64,000 nt of DNA from Myotis daubentonii (taxonomy: Eukaryota > Chordata > Mammalia > Chiroptera > Vespertilionidae). Of this stretch, positions 21,311 through 33,496 are shown piece after piece; within the stretch, counting starts at the first letter, position 1, and the number at the start of each line of letters is the position of its first letter. The stretch lies in NCBI RefSeq assembly GCF_963259705.1, contig NC_081841.1, positions 94,596,559 through 94,660,558 of the forward strand. The letters are read 5' to 3'. The notes beneath the pieces were generated by a model that saw nothing but the letters and a program-made list of their open reading frames with translations, was not told the DNA's origin and searched no databases. Both the position numbers and the translations under genes were made by a program.

Positions 21311-23855
21311 TTTCTAATAAAGTTTTTTGTGGCAACTATCACATTGCCAGTAAAAATATCGAATTCAAAAAACAATGTGCTTTGCTTCATCTACAAAGGA
21401 TATAATAATGTTAGCTATGTAATCTTGGCTACTACCATTGTTCTATTTTGACATGTAAATTTGCTGTTAGTTGTTGAATATAAAGCTTTAATTGACTTTG
21501 TATTCCTGGATTTAACTGATAGATTCTGATCCAAATTATAGATAGCCCTTCAGTTTTACACTTATCTTTATCACCTACAAATAATTGCCTCCTGTGTACT
21601 CAATATGTACATACAAGGGACTGAGCAACAAGAATGAATGATATTACTGCACTTCAAAATGGGCATTCATATCTATTGAAGAACAAGTTTATAACCTTTT
21701 AGGGGGGGAAATTTAGCAACCTCTACCAAAATTTGAACTTGCATCCCCATCAAGCAATATATTAAAAAGATCATACACCATGACCAAGTAGGATTTATTC
21801 CAGGGATGCAAGGCTGGTACAATATTCACAAATCAATAAATGTGACACATCACATAAACAAAATGAAAAACAAATATCACATGATCATATCAATAGGTGA
21901 GGAGAAAGCATTCAGCAAAATCCAACACCCATTTTTTATAAAAACTCTCAGCAAAGTGGGGATATAGGGAGCATATCTCAACATGATAAAGGCCATATAT
22001 GACAAACCTACAGCCAACATAATACTCAATTGGCAAAAACTAAAACCATTTCCCCTAATAACAGGAACAAGACAGGGATGCCCACTTTCACCACTCCTGT
22101 TCGACATTGTACTGGAAGTGCTAGATATAGCGATCAGACAAGAAGAAGAAATAAAAGGCATCCAAATTGGAAATGAAGAAGTAAGTAAAACTGTCCTTAT
22201 TTGCAGATGACATGATATTGTACATAGAAAACCCCAAAGACTCCATCAAAAAACTACTAGACTTAATAAATGAATTCGGCAATGTAGCAGGATACAAAAT
22301 TAACACCCAGAAATCTATGGCTTTTTATACACCAATAATGAACTTACAGACAGAGAAACTGAAAAAAAAATCCCATTTACCATTGCACCAAAAAAAATTA
22401 AGATACCTAGGAATAAACTTAACTAAGGAGGTAAAAGACTTGTACTTCAAAAACTACAGGACGTTGAAAAAAAAATAGAGGAAGACATAAACAAATGGAA
22501 GAATATACCATGTTCATGAATTGGTAGAATCAACATCATTAAAATGCCCACACTACCCAAAGCAATCTATAGATTCAATGGAATCCCCATTAACATACCA
22601 ACGGCATATTTCACAGACCTAGGACAAACTCTCCAAAAACTCATATGGAATAAAAAAAGACCTGAATAGCCACAGCAATCCTGAGAAAGAAGAACAAAAT
22701 TGGAGGGATCATAATAAGAGTCATCAAGCAATATTACAAAGCCACTGTGCTCAAAACTGCCTGGTAGTGGCACAAGAACAGACATATAGATCAAAGGAAC
22801 TGAACAGAGAACCCAGAAATCGACTCAAACCATTATGCTCAGTTAATATTTGACAAAGGAGACAAGCACATACTAGTACAATGGAGTCAAGATAGTCTCT
22901 TCAATAAATGGTGCTGGGGAAATTGGACATATACATGCAAAAAAATCAAACTAGACCATCAACTTACACCATATACAAAAATAAACTCAAAATGGATAAA
23001 GGACTTAAACGTAAGACAGGAAACCATGAAAATCTTAGAAGAATCCATAGGCAGCAAAATATCAGACATATGTCATAGCAATATCTTTACTGATACAACT
23101 CCTAGGGCAATGTAAACTAAGGAGAAAATAAATAAATGGGACTAGACCAAAATACAAAGCTTCTGCACAGTAAAAGAAACCATCAACAAAACAATAAGAA
23201 AGCCCACTGCGTGGAAGAATATATTTGCCAATGTTATCACCAATAATGGTTTAATCTCAAAATTTACAGGGAACTCATACAACTTAACAAAAGGAAGATA
23301 AACAATCCAAACAAAAATGGGCAAAGGACCTAAATAGACACTTTTCGAAAGAGGACATACAGAAGGCCAAAGACATATGAAAACATGCTCAAAGTCACTA
23401 ATCATCTGAGAGATGCAAATCAAAATGACAATGAGGTACCATCTCACATCTGTCAGAATGGCTGTCATCAACAAATCAGCAAATGACAAGTGCTGAAGAG
23501 GATGCGGAGAAAAGGGAACACTCGTGCACTGCTGGTGGGAACACAAACTGGTGCAGCCACTGTGGAAAACAATATGGAATTTCCTCAAAAAAGTAAAAAT
23601 GGAACTTCCATTTGACCCAGTGATCCCACTTCTAGGAATATATCCCAAGAAATCAAAAACACCAATTAGAAAGGATATATGTACCTTTTTCAGAGCAGCA
23701 CAATTTATAATAGCTAAGATTTGGAAACAGCCTAAGTGCCCATCAGCAGATGGGTGGATTAAAAAACAGTGGTACATCTACACAATGTAATATTATGCTG
23801 CTGTAAAAAAGAAGGAACTCTTACCATTTGCAACAGGATGGATGAACCTTTAGAG

Positions 23856-24165
23856 CAGTGGTTCTCAACCTCCATAATGCCACGACCCTTTAATACAGTT
23901 CCTCATGTTGTGGTGACTCCCAATCATAAAATTATTTTCATTGCTATTTCATAACTGTCATTTTGCTACTGTTATGAATCATAATGTAAATATCTGATAT
24001 GCAGGATGTATTTTCATTGTTACAAATTGAACATAATTAAAGCATAGTGATTAATCACACAAAAAAAAGTAATTATACATGTGTTTTCCGATGGTCTTAG
24101 GCAACCCCTGTGAAAGGGTGATTAGACCCCCAAAGGGGTCGCGACCCACAGGTTGAGATCCACTG
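23856..24165. mobile_element. Non-autonomous hAT, 310 bp
   Basis: CAGTGGTTCTCAACCT ... GGTTGAGATCCACTG; duplication CTTTAGAG on both sides. Confidence 0.9.
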
Positions 24166-24195
24166 CTTTAGAGCATATGCTAAGTGAATCAGGCC

Positions 24196-24443
24196 TAAGT
24201 TGGCAGTTGGACATCGCTCTCAGAGTCTGGGAACCCTTGCTCCTTACCACCCGCCTGCTCGCTGCTCCTTAGTACTCTGGAAGCCCGGTTTCTGGCTGAG
24301 CGGTGAACCCCCTATGGGAGCACACTGACCACCAGGTGGCAGCTCCTGTGTTGAGCATGTCTCCTGGTGGTCAGTGCACATCATAGCAACCGGTTGTTCT
24401 GGTCATTCCGCCGTAATGGTAGCTTATGCTTTTATTATATAGA
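24196..24443 (-). mobile_element. Helitron remnant without 3' end
   Basis: 5' end TCTATATAATAAAAGC at 24443; the CTAG and hairpin end are missing at the left. Confidence 0.65.
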
Positions 24444-24590
24444 TGTCCAGAATAGGAAAACCTATAGAAACCTAAAGCAGATTAGTGGTTGCCTTGGGCT
24501 AGCAGTGGGGAAGGGGTAGAGGGAATAATTGTAAATAGAAAGTTTTATTTGGGAGGGGGGTGATAGTAATGTTCTAAGATTACATTTTGG

Positions 24591-24796
24591 CCCAGCGGTA
24601 TGGCTGAGAGGTTGAGTGTCAACCTATGAACCAGGAGGTCAGAGTTCGATTCTGGACAGGAAACATGCTGGAGTTGAGGGCTCAATCCCCAGTGTGGGGC
24701 ATGCAGGAGGCAGCCAATCAATGATTCTCTCTCTTCACTGATGTTTCTCTCTCTCTCCCTCTGCCTTCCTCTTTGAAATAAAATTTTTTTTAAAAA
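24591..24796 (+). repeat. VES SINE
   Basis: Duplication AGATTACATTTTGG / AGATTATATTTTGG. Confidence 0.9.
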
Positions 24797-24939
24797 AGAT
24801 TATATTTTGGTAATAGTTGCAAAACTTTGCAAATTTGCTAAGAACTATTGAATTGCACACTTAAAATGTTTTCATGTTGCAATACAGCTCCATTTAGTGA
24901 GTAACTACTGTGTGGCAGAAACTACATGAAATGCTTTAC

Positions 24940-25075
24940 ATATTATTTCATCTAATTCTCACAATAAACCTATAATCCCATTTTACAGAGGTATCTGAAA
25001 CTCAAAGATGAAGCTATTTGCTGAAGGTCACAGGGCTCATTAGTGAAAGGTCTAGAATTCAATCACAAGTGTCAC
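24940..25075 (-). repeat. MIR-like relic
   Basis: CCATTTTACAGAGG...CTGAAACTCA...GGTCACAGGGCT resembles the MIR middle in reverse. Confidence 0.5.
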
Positions 25076-25223
25076 TCACCACCTCAGCATGCTAAACTGC
25101 ACCACTGACCACATATATTCAAATGGTCAGCAGATAGTATGGAATTTCATTATCATGGTATTTTACTATGTCTGCCAAGAACCTTTTCCATAAAAATTCC
25201 AGTTCATCGGGTATTTTTATTAT

Positions 25224-25699
25224 TTTTTTAAATCCTCATTGGAGGGCATGGTTAGAGAGAGGGAGAGGCGGATGGAGGGAGGAAGGTAAAGAAAGGGACA
25301 GGGGCCCTAGTTGGTTTAGCTCAGTGGATAGAGCATTGGACTGTGGGACTGGAGGGTCCCGGGTTCGATTCTGGTCGGGGGAACATGCTCAGATTGTGGG
25401 CTCGATCCCCAGTGGGAGGCGTGTAGAAGGCAGTCGATCAATGATGCTCTCTCATCATTGATGTTTTTGTCTCTCTCTCCCTCTCCCTTCCTCTCTGAAA
25501 TTAATAAAAATATATTTTTTAAAAAGGGACAGGAAAAGGAGAGGAAAAGGGAGAGGGAAAGAGAGAGAGAGAAACATAGATGTGAGAGAAACATTGATCA
25601 AGTTGCCTTCTGCAACCCAGGTATGTGCCCTGACTAGGAATCGAACCAGCAACTTTTTGTTGCACAGCAAGACACTCAACTGAGCCACTCAGGCCAGAC
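25224..25699 (-). repeat. VES SINE with nested SINE
   Basis: Older-type SINE flanked by ATCGGGTATTTTTA / ATCTGGTATTTTTA; a plus-strand SINE splits it. Confidence 0.85.
25304..25522 (+). repeat. VES SINE, nested
   Basis: Duplication AAAGGGACAGG on both sides, in the tail of the older SINE. Confidence 0.9.
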
Positions 25700-25714
25700 C
25701 ATCTGGTATTTTTA

Positions 25715-27249
25715 GGTAGCAGAATTTCCAAGCTAGTAAATTGATTTTGAAGAAGCCCTTGGAAGGAGTTGATTACAGTATATATAGTGAGAAAGTCATC
25801 AGGTTTCATTGTGTCCGTTGGAGCAATAGCTATTAATAAAGTAACTGTCCCTAAGTTAATTGACAAGTAGATTCACCTTGTCCAATCCCCAAATGAGACA
25901 CTGAGAATACATCTGGTTGGAACAAAACATTTCTTCTGGGGAGAAGCACACAAAGATCACATTAGAACTGCCAGAGAAAGAGTCCTTTGAAATCCATTCT
26001 TCCTCATCTTCGGAAAAACGTTAGTATTCTAGGCTCATCTGTCTTTAACTTGGATGACTTCACAATCTGAAACTGAAGTTGAGGAATGAAAATCCATTTC
26101 CTAAGAAGTCCATTTAGTAGAGACAGTCAGAAAGAAGAAAAATTGCTTGGGGAGAGAAAGGCAATGAGAAGGAAAAGTTAGCAACCTATTACATTGATTA
26201 GATCATTCATTTGGCCCCAAAGAATGCAGCAAGGAAAATTCCTTCAGAGTGAACCTTTTCTTCATTTTGCATGTTCCACATAGAAAACACAAAAAATGTT
26301 ATTTTAAGTGAACCAAACAGGAAGGGTATTTAAAATGTTTGATTTGATCCAGAAGTTAAAAAAATCTATCCTGTATAGATTACACAGAATCTAAGTTCAT
26401 TCCACCTATTTGCCTGATTCTCCTTTACATTTTCTCTCTTGCATTTTCCCTTCTCTTTCTTGCATAAAGATTAAATTCCATTCTTTTGCCTAACAACACC
26501 AAATAAATGTTTCCACTTCCTTTCTACTGGATGAAATTAATGGGCATTTGTACTTGACTAAAATGTCTGATTTCTTCACTGCTGTCCCTAAAAATAATTA
26601 GAATGCAGTCAGTATCAGTTGTTATCATTTACCTGAACAAATGGCATCCAAAATATCTGGATTAGATATTTTGATAATATGTGAGAAAAAAAGAGGAGGC
26701 TAGAAATCAAAAGCTGATTTTTACTTTTCACTACACCATTTACTTGCATGTGACCTTAGGTATATCGCACCCTTTCTGGGCCTTAATTTCCCCGTTTTTA
26801 AAATAAAGGTAATAACACCATCCCTTCTCTCTTCAGAGTTATGAAGTTAAAAAGAGATCAAATACATGAAAGCACTATAAATGCTGCAAACGATACACAA
26901 ATGTAAGCCATTATTGTTGATCATTTTACCTGGACAGATCTCCCCTTTTTATAAACATTACTCAGTCAAAACACTCCTCTCTGCTTTGCTTCTGGCTTGC
27001 ATGACATATCAAATCACTGTAACAAAATTACACTAGGTTTCAATGAAGAAACAAGTCAATTCTCTATCAAACTTGTTTCATTCTAAAACTAAAATTAAAC
27101 TGTATATTTATTGAAGTTTTTTCCTGAAAAACTAAATAGAGTGATTTATTTTTCCAGAAGCCTGTTTGGGAAATAATTCTTGTTTTCTTCTTATAGCCCT
27201 ATTTTCTCTACATTAATTATCATAGAAAAAAAAACATGCAGCAACTATT
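25715..27249. other. TULP3 intron 1, single-copy stretch
   Basis: No gene recognised. A MIR-like relic lies at 26,740-26,925 (GTGACCTTAGG ... ATGAAAGCACTATAAATG). The rest is AT-rich with no recognised repeat. Confidence 0.5.
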
Positions 27250-27401
27250 CCCTGGCTGGTGTGGTTCAGTAATTAGGGTGTCCATCAGTGCACCAAAGGT
27301 TCAATTGCCAGTCAAGGGCACGTGCCTGGGTTGCAATTTCCATCCCAGCTCCAGACCAGGTGGTGTGGGAGGCAACCAATCGATGTGTCTTTCTCACATC
27401 A

Positions 27402-27454
<53 letters not shown>

Positions 27455-27497
27455 CCCCCCCCCATTCTTCTTCCACTCTCTCTAAAAAAAAAAAAAT
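27250..27497 (+). repeat. VES SINE with expanded (TC)n
   Basis: The usual short TC run of the SINE has grown to about 48 bp (27404-27452), followed by a C run. Confidence 0.85.
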
Positions 27498-27811
27498 CAG
27501 TGGAAAAAATGTCCTTGGGTGGGGATTAACAATAACAACAAACTTGCAACAACTATAATTCATATTTTAAAAAAAATAGATCTTGCCCAGGATTAAAGTA
27601 GCTATAGATTTTAGACTATTATATCCTACCTAAAACTCAAAAATCATCAAATTTTAAGTCTGGAAAGGATTATTTAACACATAGAATATTTTTGGAAGGC
27701 CCCCTAAGAAACCTACCAATGAATGAAGTAGGTGACATGGAGACAATGAAAAAAGACATAATTTTCACTTAATATAATTGTGTACTTTTTGAAATTTGAG
27801 CCATATGCAGC

Positions 27812-27852
<41 letters not shown>

Positions 27853-27860
27853 TATATAAT
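27812..27860. repeat. (TA)n microsatellite
   Basis: About 24 TA units with one TG. Confidence 0.9.
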
Positions 27861-27889
27861 TTTATTAATTCATTATAAATCACCGAGCG

Positions 27890-28035
27890 AATCTGAAGAA
27901 TCCCTCATTTTCCGGAGGAGAAAACTGAAACCAAACAAGGGGATAAGCTGCTAAAGATCACACCACTAGAGAGAGAAAAAGCTGGGCCTGGAACTTAGGA
28001 ACCCAGTAGAAGCTTCCAGTGTTTTGTCCCTTACC
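27890..28035 (-). repeat. MIR-like relic
   Basis: CGGAGGAGAAAACTGAAACC ... AGATCACACCACTAG ... GGAACTTAGGAACC. Confidence 0.5.
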
Positions 28036-28065
28036 ACAATGCCATGTGGTAAAACAGCAAGTGCT

Positions 28066-28277
28066 GCCCTGACCGGTTTGGCTCAATGGACAGAGCATCA
28101 GCCTGTGGACTGAAGGGTCCTGGGTTCAATTCTGGTCAAGGGCTCATGGCCAGGTTGCGGGCTCGGTCCCCAGTACTAGGTGTGCAGGAGGCAGCCGATC
28201 AATGATTCTCTCTCATCATTGAGGTTTCTCTCTCTCTCTCTCCTCTCTGAAATCAATAAAAATATATTAAATATATT
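28066..28277 (+). repeat. VES SINE
   Basis: Duplication AAAACAGCAAGTGC / AAAACAGCAGTGCC. Confidence 0.9.
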
Positions 28278-28350
28278 AAAAACAGCAGTGCCATCTTATA
28301 CAAAATAAAAATATTCCTATAATGCTTTTCAGAATTGTGGTCCTCCAGAG

Positions 28351-28387
28351 CAGCGGTCCGTGAGGTCCGAAAGGTTGGCGACCACTG
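28351..28387. mobile_element. 37-bp hAT relic with target duplication
   Basis: CAGCGGTCCG ... GGCGACCACTG, 37 bp in all, flanked by CTCCAGAG on both sides. Only the terminal parts of a hAT remain. Confidence 0.75.
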
Positions 28388-28395
28388 CTCCAGAG

Positions 28396-30329
28396 GTCCC
28401 GGGACTTGTGACATAGTGCTTATCATGAATATTTTCACAGAATTTCTAAGGCAAAGGGACAGAGATGACAATCCCATTATCAAGACTCTCACCAAGTATT
28501 AAGTGAGTGGATAAAGACAGAACATCAATCAGCATGTGGGTACTATGTCTCTCAGACAAAGTGAATTTAAGCTTAACCAGGCCAGGAAAATGTTACAGCT
28601 TTCATTACTATAAACAGTAAGGATGACTGATGAGGGTGAATAGAATTAGAAGGACAAAGAGCTTATTCCAGGGAATTTACTCAGAAAAAATAAAGCAAAA
28701 GCAGATAACAGGAAATTCGAGTTTGAAAGAAGTCTTACTTCCACCGTGGAACTACTCTCAAGTAGGAGAACTACGGGAATTATGAAGGCCCCTTCTAGTC
28801 CTAAAATCCTCAAAGAGGCGAGGCAGCTTCCACTCCTCCTCAGAGCAATTCAAGCATACTTTTCTTTCCTCTTGGTAAGAAAAAACAACCTTTTGTTTCA
28901 ATGGGCACAAATTCAGGGAAACAGCAGAGTTTCCATAGGGCGGAATAAGGGAAGCCAGAAATGAAAACTATTCCAAAAATGTTTGAGTTTGTCTGCTTAG
29001 ACAGAAGGTTCTTGGAAGAAAGGAAATTTACTTCAGGGATTATTCTTTCCTTTCTAGGTCTGTATGTAGCCTTCACTATTGGAGAAATACATGCATGCTA
29101 GACATTATTAGGTCTTTACTATACCTTTTGATATTTGCCAAACATACTGCAGTCATGTATTAGTTAGTCTAAAAGCACTGGGTAAGGTCTGTTTGCCAAC
29201 CAGTTGCTCTGATGAAACATTTAAGGGAGAATATGAAAGGATAACAAGCCTGGCCAAGAATAACCTCCAGCCACTACTACTGCTCATATTTCTAATGAGA
29301 AATCATGGCATAGGGATAAACCACAAAGATTTTTTTAGTCAACTCTGGGTCACAAGGTCACCCACTCTGAGAAGTGTCTCTCACCACATCTACAATCCTT
29401 GATCAGGAACAAAAGGCCAGAGAGAGCTCAAATTCTAGCACCAGCCAACCGCTGTCATCTCTAGGGAATCTATATCAAATGCCTAGCCTCATCAAAGCTA
29501 CTCAGAGTATTGTTTCAAATTCCATCTCCAATTTTCACTAAATAATTCAGGCATAGGAAAATATTTGAAGTTTACTTGTTAATAATTTTTCTACTTTGTT
29601 GAAAAGAAATCTGCCTCATGGTAAAACAGTCACATAATTCAAAAAAGAAAAAAATCACAAGAAACTTAAAAGTCAGATATTATACTTCACATTAAAAAGG
29701 TATTAATGTCTAAAGCTCTAGCCATGTATTTCATGAAAAACATTAAACACACAACCTGGAGCCAATAAAGCATGAGACATTCCACTCCCTCTGAACAACA
29801 GATGAGTTAAACAGTAATAGAGGCTGCACTAATATTACCTAGGGCAGGAGAAACATTTGGTGACTCACATATTCCCCTTTGATGTCAATGTCTAAATTAA
29901 AGAGCTGGTTTCTTTGGGAAGAAAAAAAGGGGGGAACTTTAAAATTATCCATTTAAACTTCACTCCCATAAATTAGCCATTCTCAATTTCAAAGTCAATT
30001 CCACTTTTTCCCCCAAAAATCATGAGTCATATCAAACATCTGGTACCCGTGAAATGTATGGCCTTAAATGTATTCAACTAATTAAGATTTATTGAGTGCC
30101 TACAACGGAACAAAGACCATCTGAATTCAACAAAGACGCTCAATTTTAACTTTACCTACTCCTAACACCTCCATATTTATAACTGTAAATGTAGACTTTC
30201 TCCCGGCCTGAAAAAAAAAGTGCAGTGAGCAAATTTCACAGAACGCAGTTATCACATAAAGAAAACTGATGAAAGATGAAAATGGGTGCCTCCTCCGTGA
30301 CAATGACTTTTTGTTTGTGTTTTTATTTT
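28396..30329. other. TULP3 intron 1, single-copy stretch
   Basis: No exon, RNA gene or clear repeat recognised. Coding exon 2 of TULP3 was looked for and not found. Confidence 0.5.
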
Positions 30330-30557
30330 TAATCCTTACCCGAGGATAATTTTTCCATTGATTTTTAGAGAGAGTTAAGGGGAGGAAGGGGGAAAAGAGA
30401 GAGAGAAACATCTATGCGAGAAAAAGACATGCACGCGGCCCCCACCAGGGCCGGGATGGAACCTGAAACCCAGGTACGTGCCCTTAACTAGGAATCGAAC
30501 CTGAGACCCTTAGGTGTGCAAGGCCGATGTTCTAATCTAAACACACCACTCAGGGCT
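30330..30557 (-). repeat. VES SINE, older subfamily
   Basis: Starts TAATCCTTACCCGAGG; imperfect duplication around GACAATGACTTTT / GACAACGTTTTT. Confidence 0.8.
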
Positions 30558-31079
30558 CCCGACAACGTTTTTAAACGGTTTAGAATTGTTTACATATCTG
30601 CTACTCTAAATATCAGACTAAATCCTTACACACTAAATGTTTGTGTGTGTGTGGTTTTGTTTTGTGTGGGGTTTTTTGGGGGGTTTTTTGCCGTGGTATG
30701 GAATAAAAAGAGGGGGATACTGTCGGTGTGTATGATTTGAATCTTCAGACAATGCCAAAGTTTTAAGCCAATGATTTCACGCCGCTCCCCATTAACTTTT
30801 CAGTAACCTGGCAAACAACAACTGACAGGCTGAGATTTCGGATCGTTTTATTTCTGGCAGAGGGAGAAAAAGGGACATGGCCGAGAAAGGGGAGCACAGA
30901 TAAGGGGGACGGTGTGTTGCAAATAAGACAGCTAAGCTTGAATAAGAGATAATTATTACAAAGCAAATAGCAGCAAAAGAATACTTTTGCATTTTCAGCC
31001 CATTAAAGCAATGGCATTAGAGCAAATTGTTAAATACCACCGGCAACCTTCCGCTTCGAGGACCCAAGAAAAGACTTCT

Positions 31080-31870
31080 ACCAATCTGTCATGACTGTCC
31101 GAGGCGGTGCGTGAAGAAGCACAGGACCCGCGCGTTTAGAGAAAGCGAGGCCCACAGAGGGCAAGACGAGCTCGAAACGAAAACTCCAAGACTTTCCCAA
31201 GCAGGAACGGAAGTCCCTGATCCCGGGGCAGGATGTTGAGCCGCCGCTCCCCACCGCCACCCTGGGAAAAAGGAGGTCCTCCATGGCAGGGGAGCGAGGG
31301 GGCTCCAAATCAGCCCCACCCTCCCCTACCTGAGCCCACCGCCCTCCCTTCAGAGAGCCCACGAGGACCGCCCTGTCTAGCTTCTGTCCTCTTCCCCGCT
31401 CAAGACGAGACCAGCCATGCCCCTCTCTGACCTGTCCCCGCTGGGTCCGAGGCGGCAGCGCGACGCCTCCATTCCCGCCGCTCAGAAAGTAGCCGCCACC
31501 AACCAGATTCCCGACTCCGCGGCTGGGATGCCAAGCCTGGCGCGTGTCCGGGCCCCGCCCCCTGGAAACCGCACCCCGCACTGTTGCCACCGCCAATTGG
31601 CCCACGGACCAGCCGCTCCTCTCCCATTGGCTCTTCCCGCCGTCCGGCGTGGCGGGGTGGGGTTCTCAGGGGCGTAGGAACTCCGAGTCGGAGGCGCCTG
31701 CGCCGGAGCGGGGATGACGCTCGAGGGCTGGGTGCCTGGACCACTGTGCGGGCGGGGACCGAGGATGCTTCCCCGCTGGGAAGCAAGTGGGTCAGAGGAG
31801 CCGCCCAGCCCCCACAAACTGAGCGGCCTCCCCGCACCCCCGTGGTGTGTACACAGACCCCCGAGAGGGA
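31080..31870. promoter_or_regulatory. TULP3: CpG island, TULP3 promoter
   Basis: CpG-dense block around coding exon 1. CCAAT-type boxes occur at 31590-31600 (GCCAATTGGC) and 31624-31632 (CCATTGGCT), upstream of the minus-strand ATG. Several long open frames here are by-products of high GC. Confidence 0.8.
31432..31472 (-). CDS. TULP3: TULP3 coding exon 1 (partial gene)
   Basis: Minus-strand ATG at 31472-31470 opens MEASRCRLGPSGD and breaks mid-codon at AG|GTCAGAG (31432/31431), matching the family start and its phase. TULP3 is the tubby-like adaptor that binds phosphoinositides and IFT-A to carry GPCRs into primary cilia. The remaining exons would lie further left, but I find no match to the second exon in 1-31431, so intron 1 exceeds 31 kb here. 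Position next to RHNO1 on the same strand matches human order, which raises confidence in a short exon. Confidence 0.85.
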
Positions 31871-32079
31871 GCGCTACCCGAGGTCTGTAATATTAGAACT
31901 TACAGAACTTACAAAAGTTAAGTTTAATTTATAGCATTCCAAGGTCAAAGTTGTTTCCACATTGGGTTTGCATTTCTAAGAAGGCTAGAACTGGGCACAA
32001 GCTAGGAGGACCGAGCTTTGCACTGGGGCTGGGTCAGCCTCCATTCGCTGTGACCCTGAACATGGTTCATTACTTGTGC

Positions 32080-32130
32080 TTTAAATTCCCATCTATACAA
32101 TAAAAAGAACAATCCTTGCTAGTCTACCTT
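32080..32130 (+). repeat. Inverted repeat, left arm (51 bp)
   Basis: Perfect reverse complement of 32939-32989; starts TTTAAATTCCCATC and ends CTAGTCTACCTT. Confidence 0.95.
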
Positions 32131-32287
32131 GGCCTGGACCTGACACAGAGTAGGTTCTTAAAGCTGAGTGAGATGCTGGTTGTATGGTGAAAGCACAAAG
32201 AAGACATTTTGTTGACTGGGCAGTTCAACAATACTAAGAAGTAGTGTTCTCTGAAAAGTTCCCACATTTATTTATATACTTTTTAAA

Positions 32288-32496
32288 AAAAATCCTCACT
32301 CGAGAATTTTTTAATATTGATTATAGATAGAGAGGGGGAGAGAGAAACATTGATTGGTTGCCTCCCATACCCGCCCCATGGGGGCTTGAACCCTAAACCT
32401 AGGTACCAACAACCTAGTTATGTGCCCTGACCAGGTATCAAACCTGGTTGCTATATGGGAGGACACTCCAACCACCTGAGCTACCTGACCAGGGCT
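32288..32496 (-). repeat. VES SINE, older subfamily
   Basis: Starts AATCCTCACTCGAG, ends at TGACCAGGGCT. It lies in the loop of the 51-bp inverted repeat. Confidence 0.85.
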
Positions 32497-32526
32497 ATTT
32501 ACATACATTTTAAAGTTACTCCTTTT

Positions 32527-32727
32527 TAACAAAATTATTTTTATTGATTATTAGAGAGAGAGAGAAACATCAATGTGAGGGCAAAACAATGATCAGCTGC
32601 CTCCTGCAAACCCCCTACGGGGATTGAGCCTACAACCGGGCATGTGGCCTGACAAGGAATCGAACCAGTGGCCTTTAGGTACATGGGACTATGTCCAGAC
32701 AAGTGGGCCATACATACCGGTCAGGGT
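32527..32727 (-). repeat. VES SINE
   Basis: Flanked by related copies of TACATACATTTTAAA...GTTACT (32500-32520 and 32731-32755). Confidence 0.85.
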
Positions 32728-32938
32728 TATCTACATACATTTTAAACAGTTACTTCAAGAAATCATTTTGTCATTCTACTTAATACTTACAGATTTTTTT
32801 GGTTGGAAATGAAAAATCAAAACAGCAAACCTAGTATGCTCCCTTTATCTTCCTGATTCTACAATAACCACTAAAACAGGGCTTGCTGCCTTTCGTCATT
32901 TTGCCTTTCAACAGATGTTGTTGCACAGGTGTCGGCTC

Positions 32939-32989
32939 AAGGTAGACTAGCAAGGATTGTTCTTTTTATTGTATAGATGGGAATTTAAA
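32939..32989 (-). repeat. Inverted repeat, right arm (51 bp)
   Basis: Reverse complement of 32080-32130 with no mismatch; 808 bp separate the arms. Confidence 0.95.
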
Positions 32990-33199
32990 GAATTTGCTTT
33001 GATTTTTTTCTATCCATGGGGTGATAGAGGAAGCTGCCACTGAGCACAACAAAGTTGGTACTCAAAAATGTGGAATGAATTAGTTTGAATAAGGCGATTA
33101 AAGGATTAATGAGTAGTGGTTAAATCAAACAATTTAGACCTTTAGTGTCAGAGGCAGTGTTGCTGCATTATTAGCAGTCAGAAGCAGGGCTCTCTAAAA

Positions 33200-33496
33200 A
33201 CTTTCTGCAATCATTTATTTAAACACAATTTAAACAGTTACTACAAGATATTTTAAAGTTTTAAACAGTTAATACAAGAAAAACATAAAACACTAAAAAC
33301 TGTTTATAAATTTTTAAAAGCAAATCTTGGAACTGAATTCCATCCAAGGTTCTGGTTAAAATACCTTTTTTCTTGATGTTATTGGTATTATTTCCATTTT
33401 ATTCTATTGATGAACTTTTCTGTAAGTCAGAAAAGTAACTTTAGCAACTCTATGAACAGCAGCAATCAATTTCTTGAGATTACTGATGTAATCCAG
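33200..33496 (-). other. RHNO1: RHNO1 3' UTR with poly(A) signal at 33219-33214
   Basis: On the minus strand AATAAA lies about 280 nt past the stop codon. This is the first canonical signal downstream. The cleavage site would fall near 33195, about 1.6 kb before the TULP3 promoter on the same strand. Confidence 0.6.

Larger units (their letters stand above)
21745..24587 (+). mobile_element. L1 LINE, 3' half of ORF2 and 3' UTR
   Basis: Encodes RT from [17 protein letters not shown] onward; the FADD motif is present but a frameshift precedes it. Interrupted by a hAT (23856-24165) and a Helitron remnant (24196-24443). The 5' end is truncated near 21,745. Confidence 0.8.

Noticed and set aside
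27404..27462. Regular short repeats as a possible array
   Set aside because: Simple (TC)n and C run grown from a SINE; no spacer structure.
31078..31934. Open frames of 110-175 codons in the TULP3 CpG island
   Set aside because: Same GC effect; the only supported coding piece is the 41-nt TULP3 exon 1.
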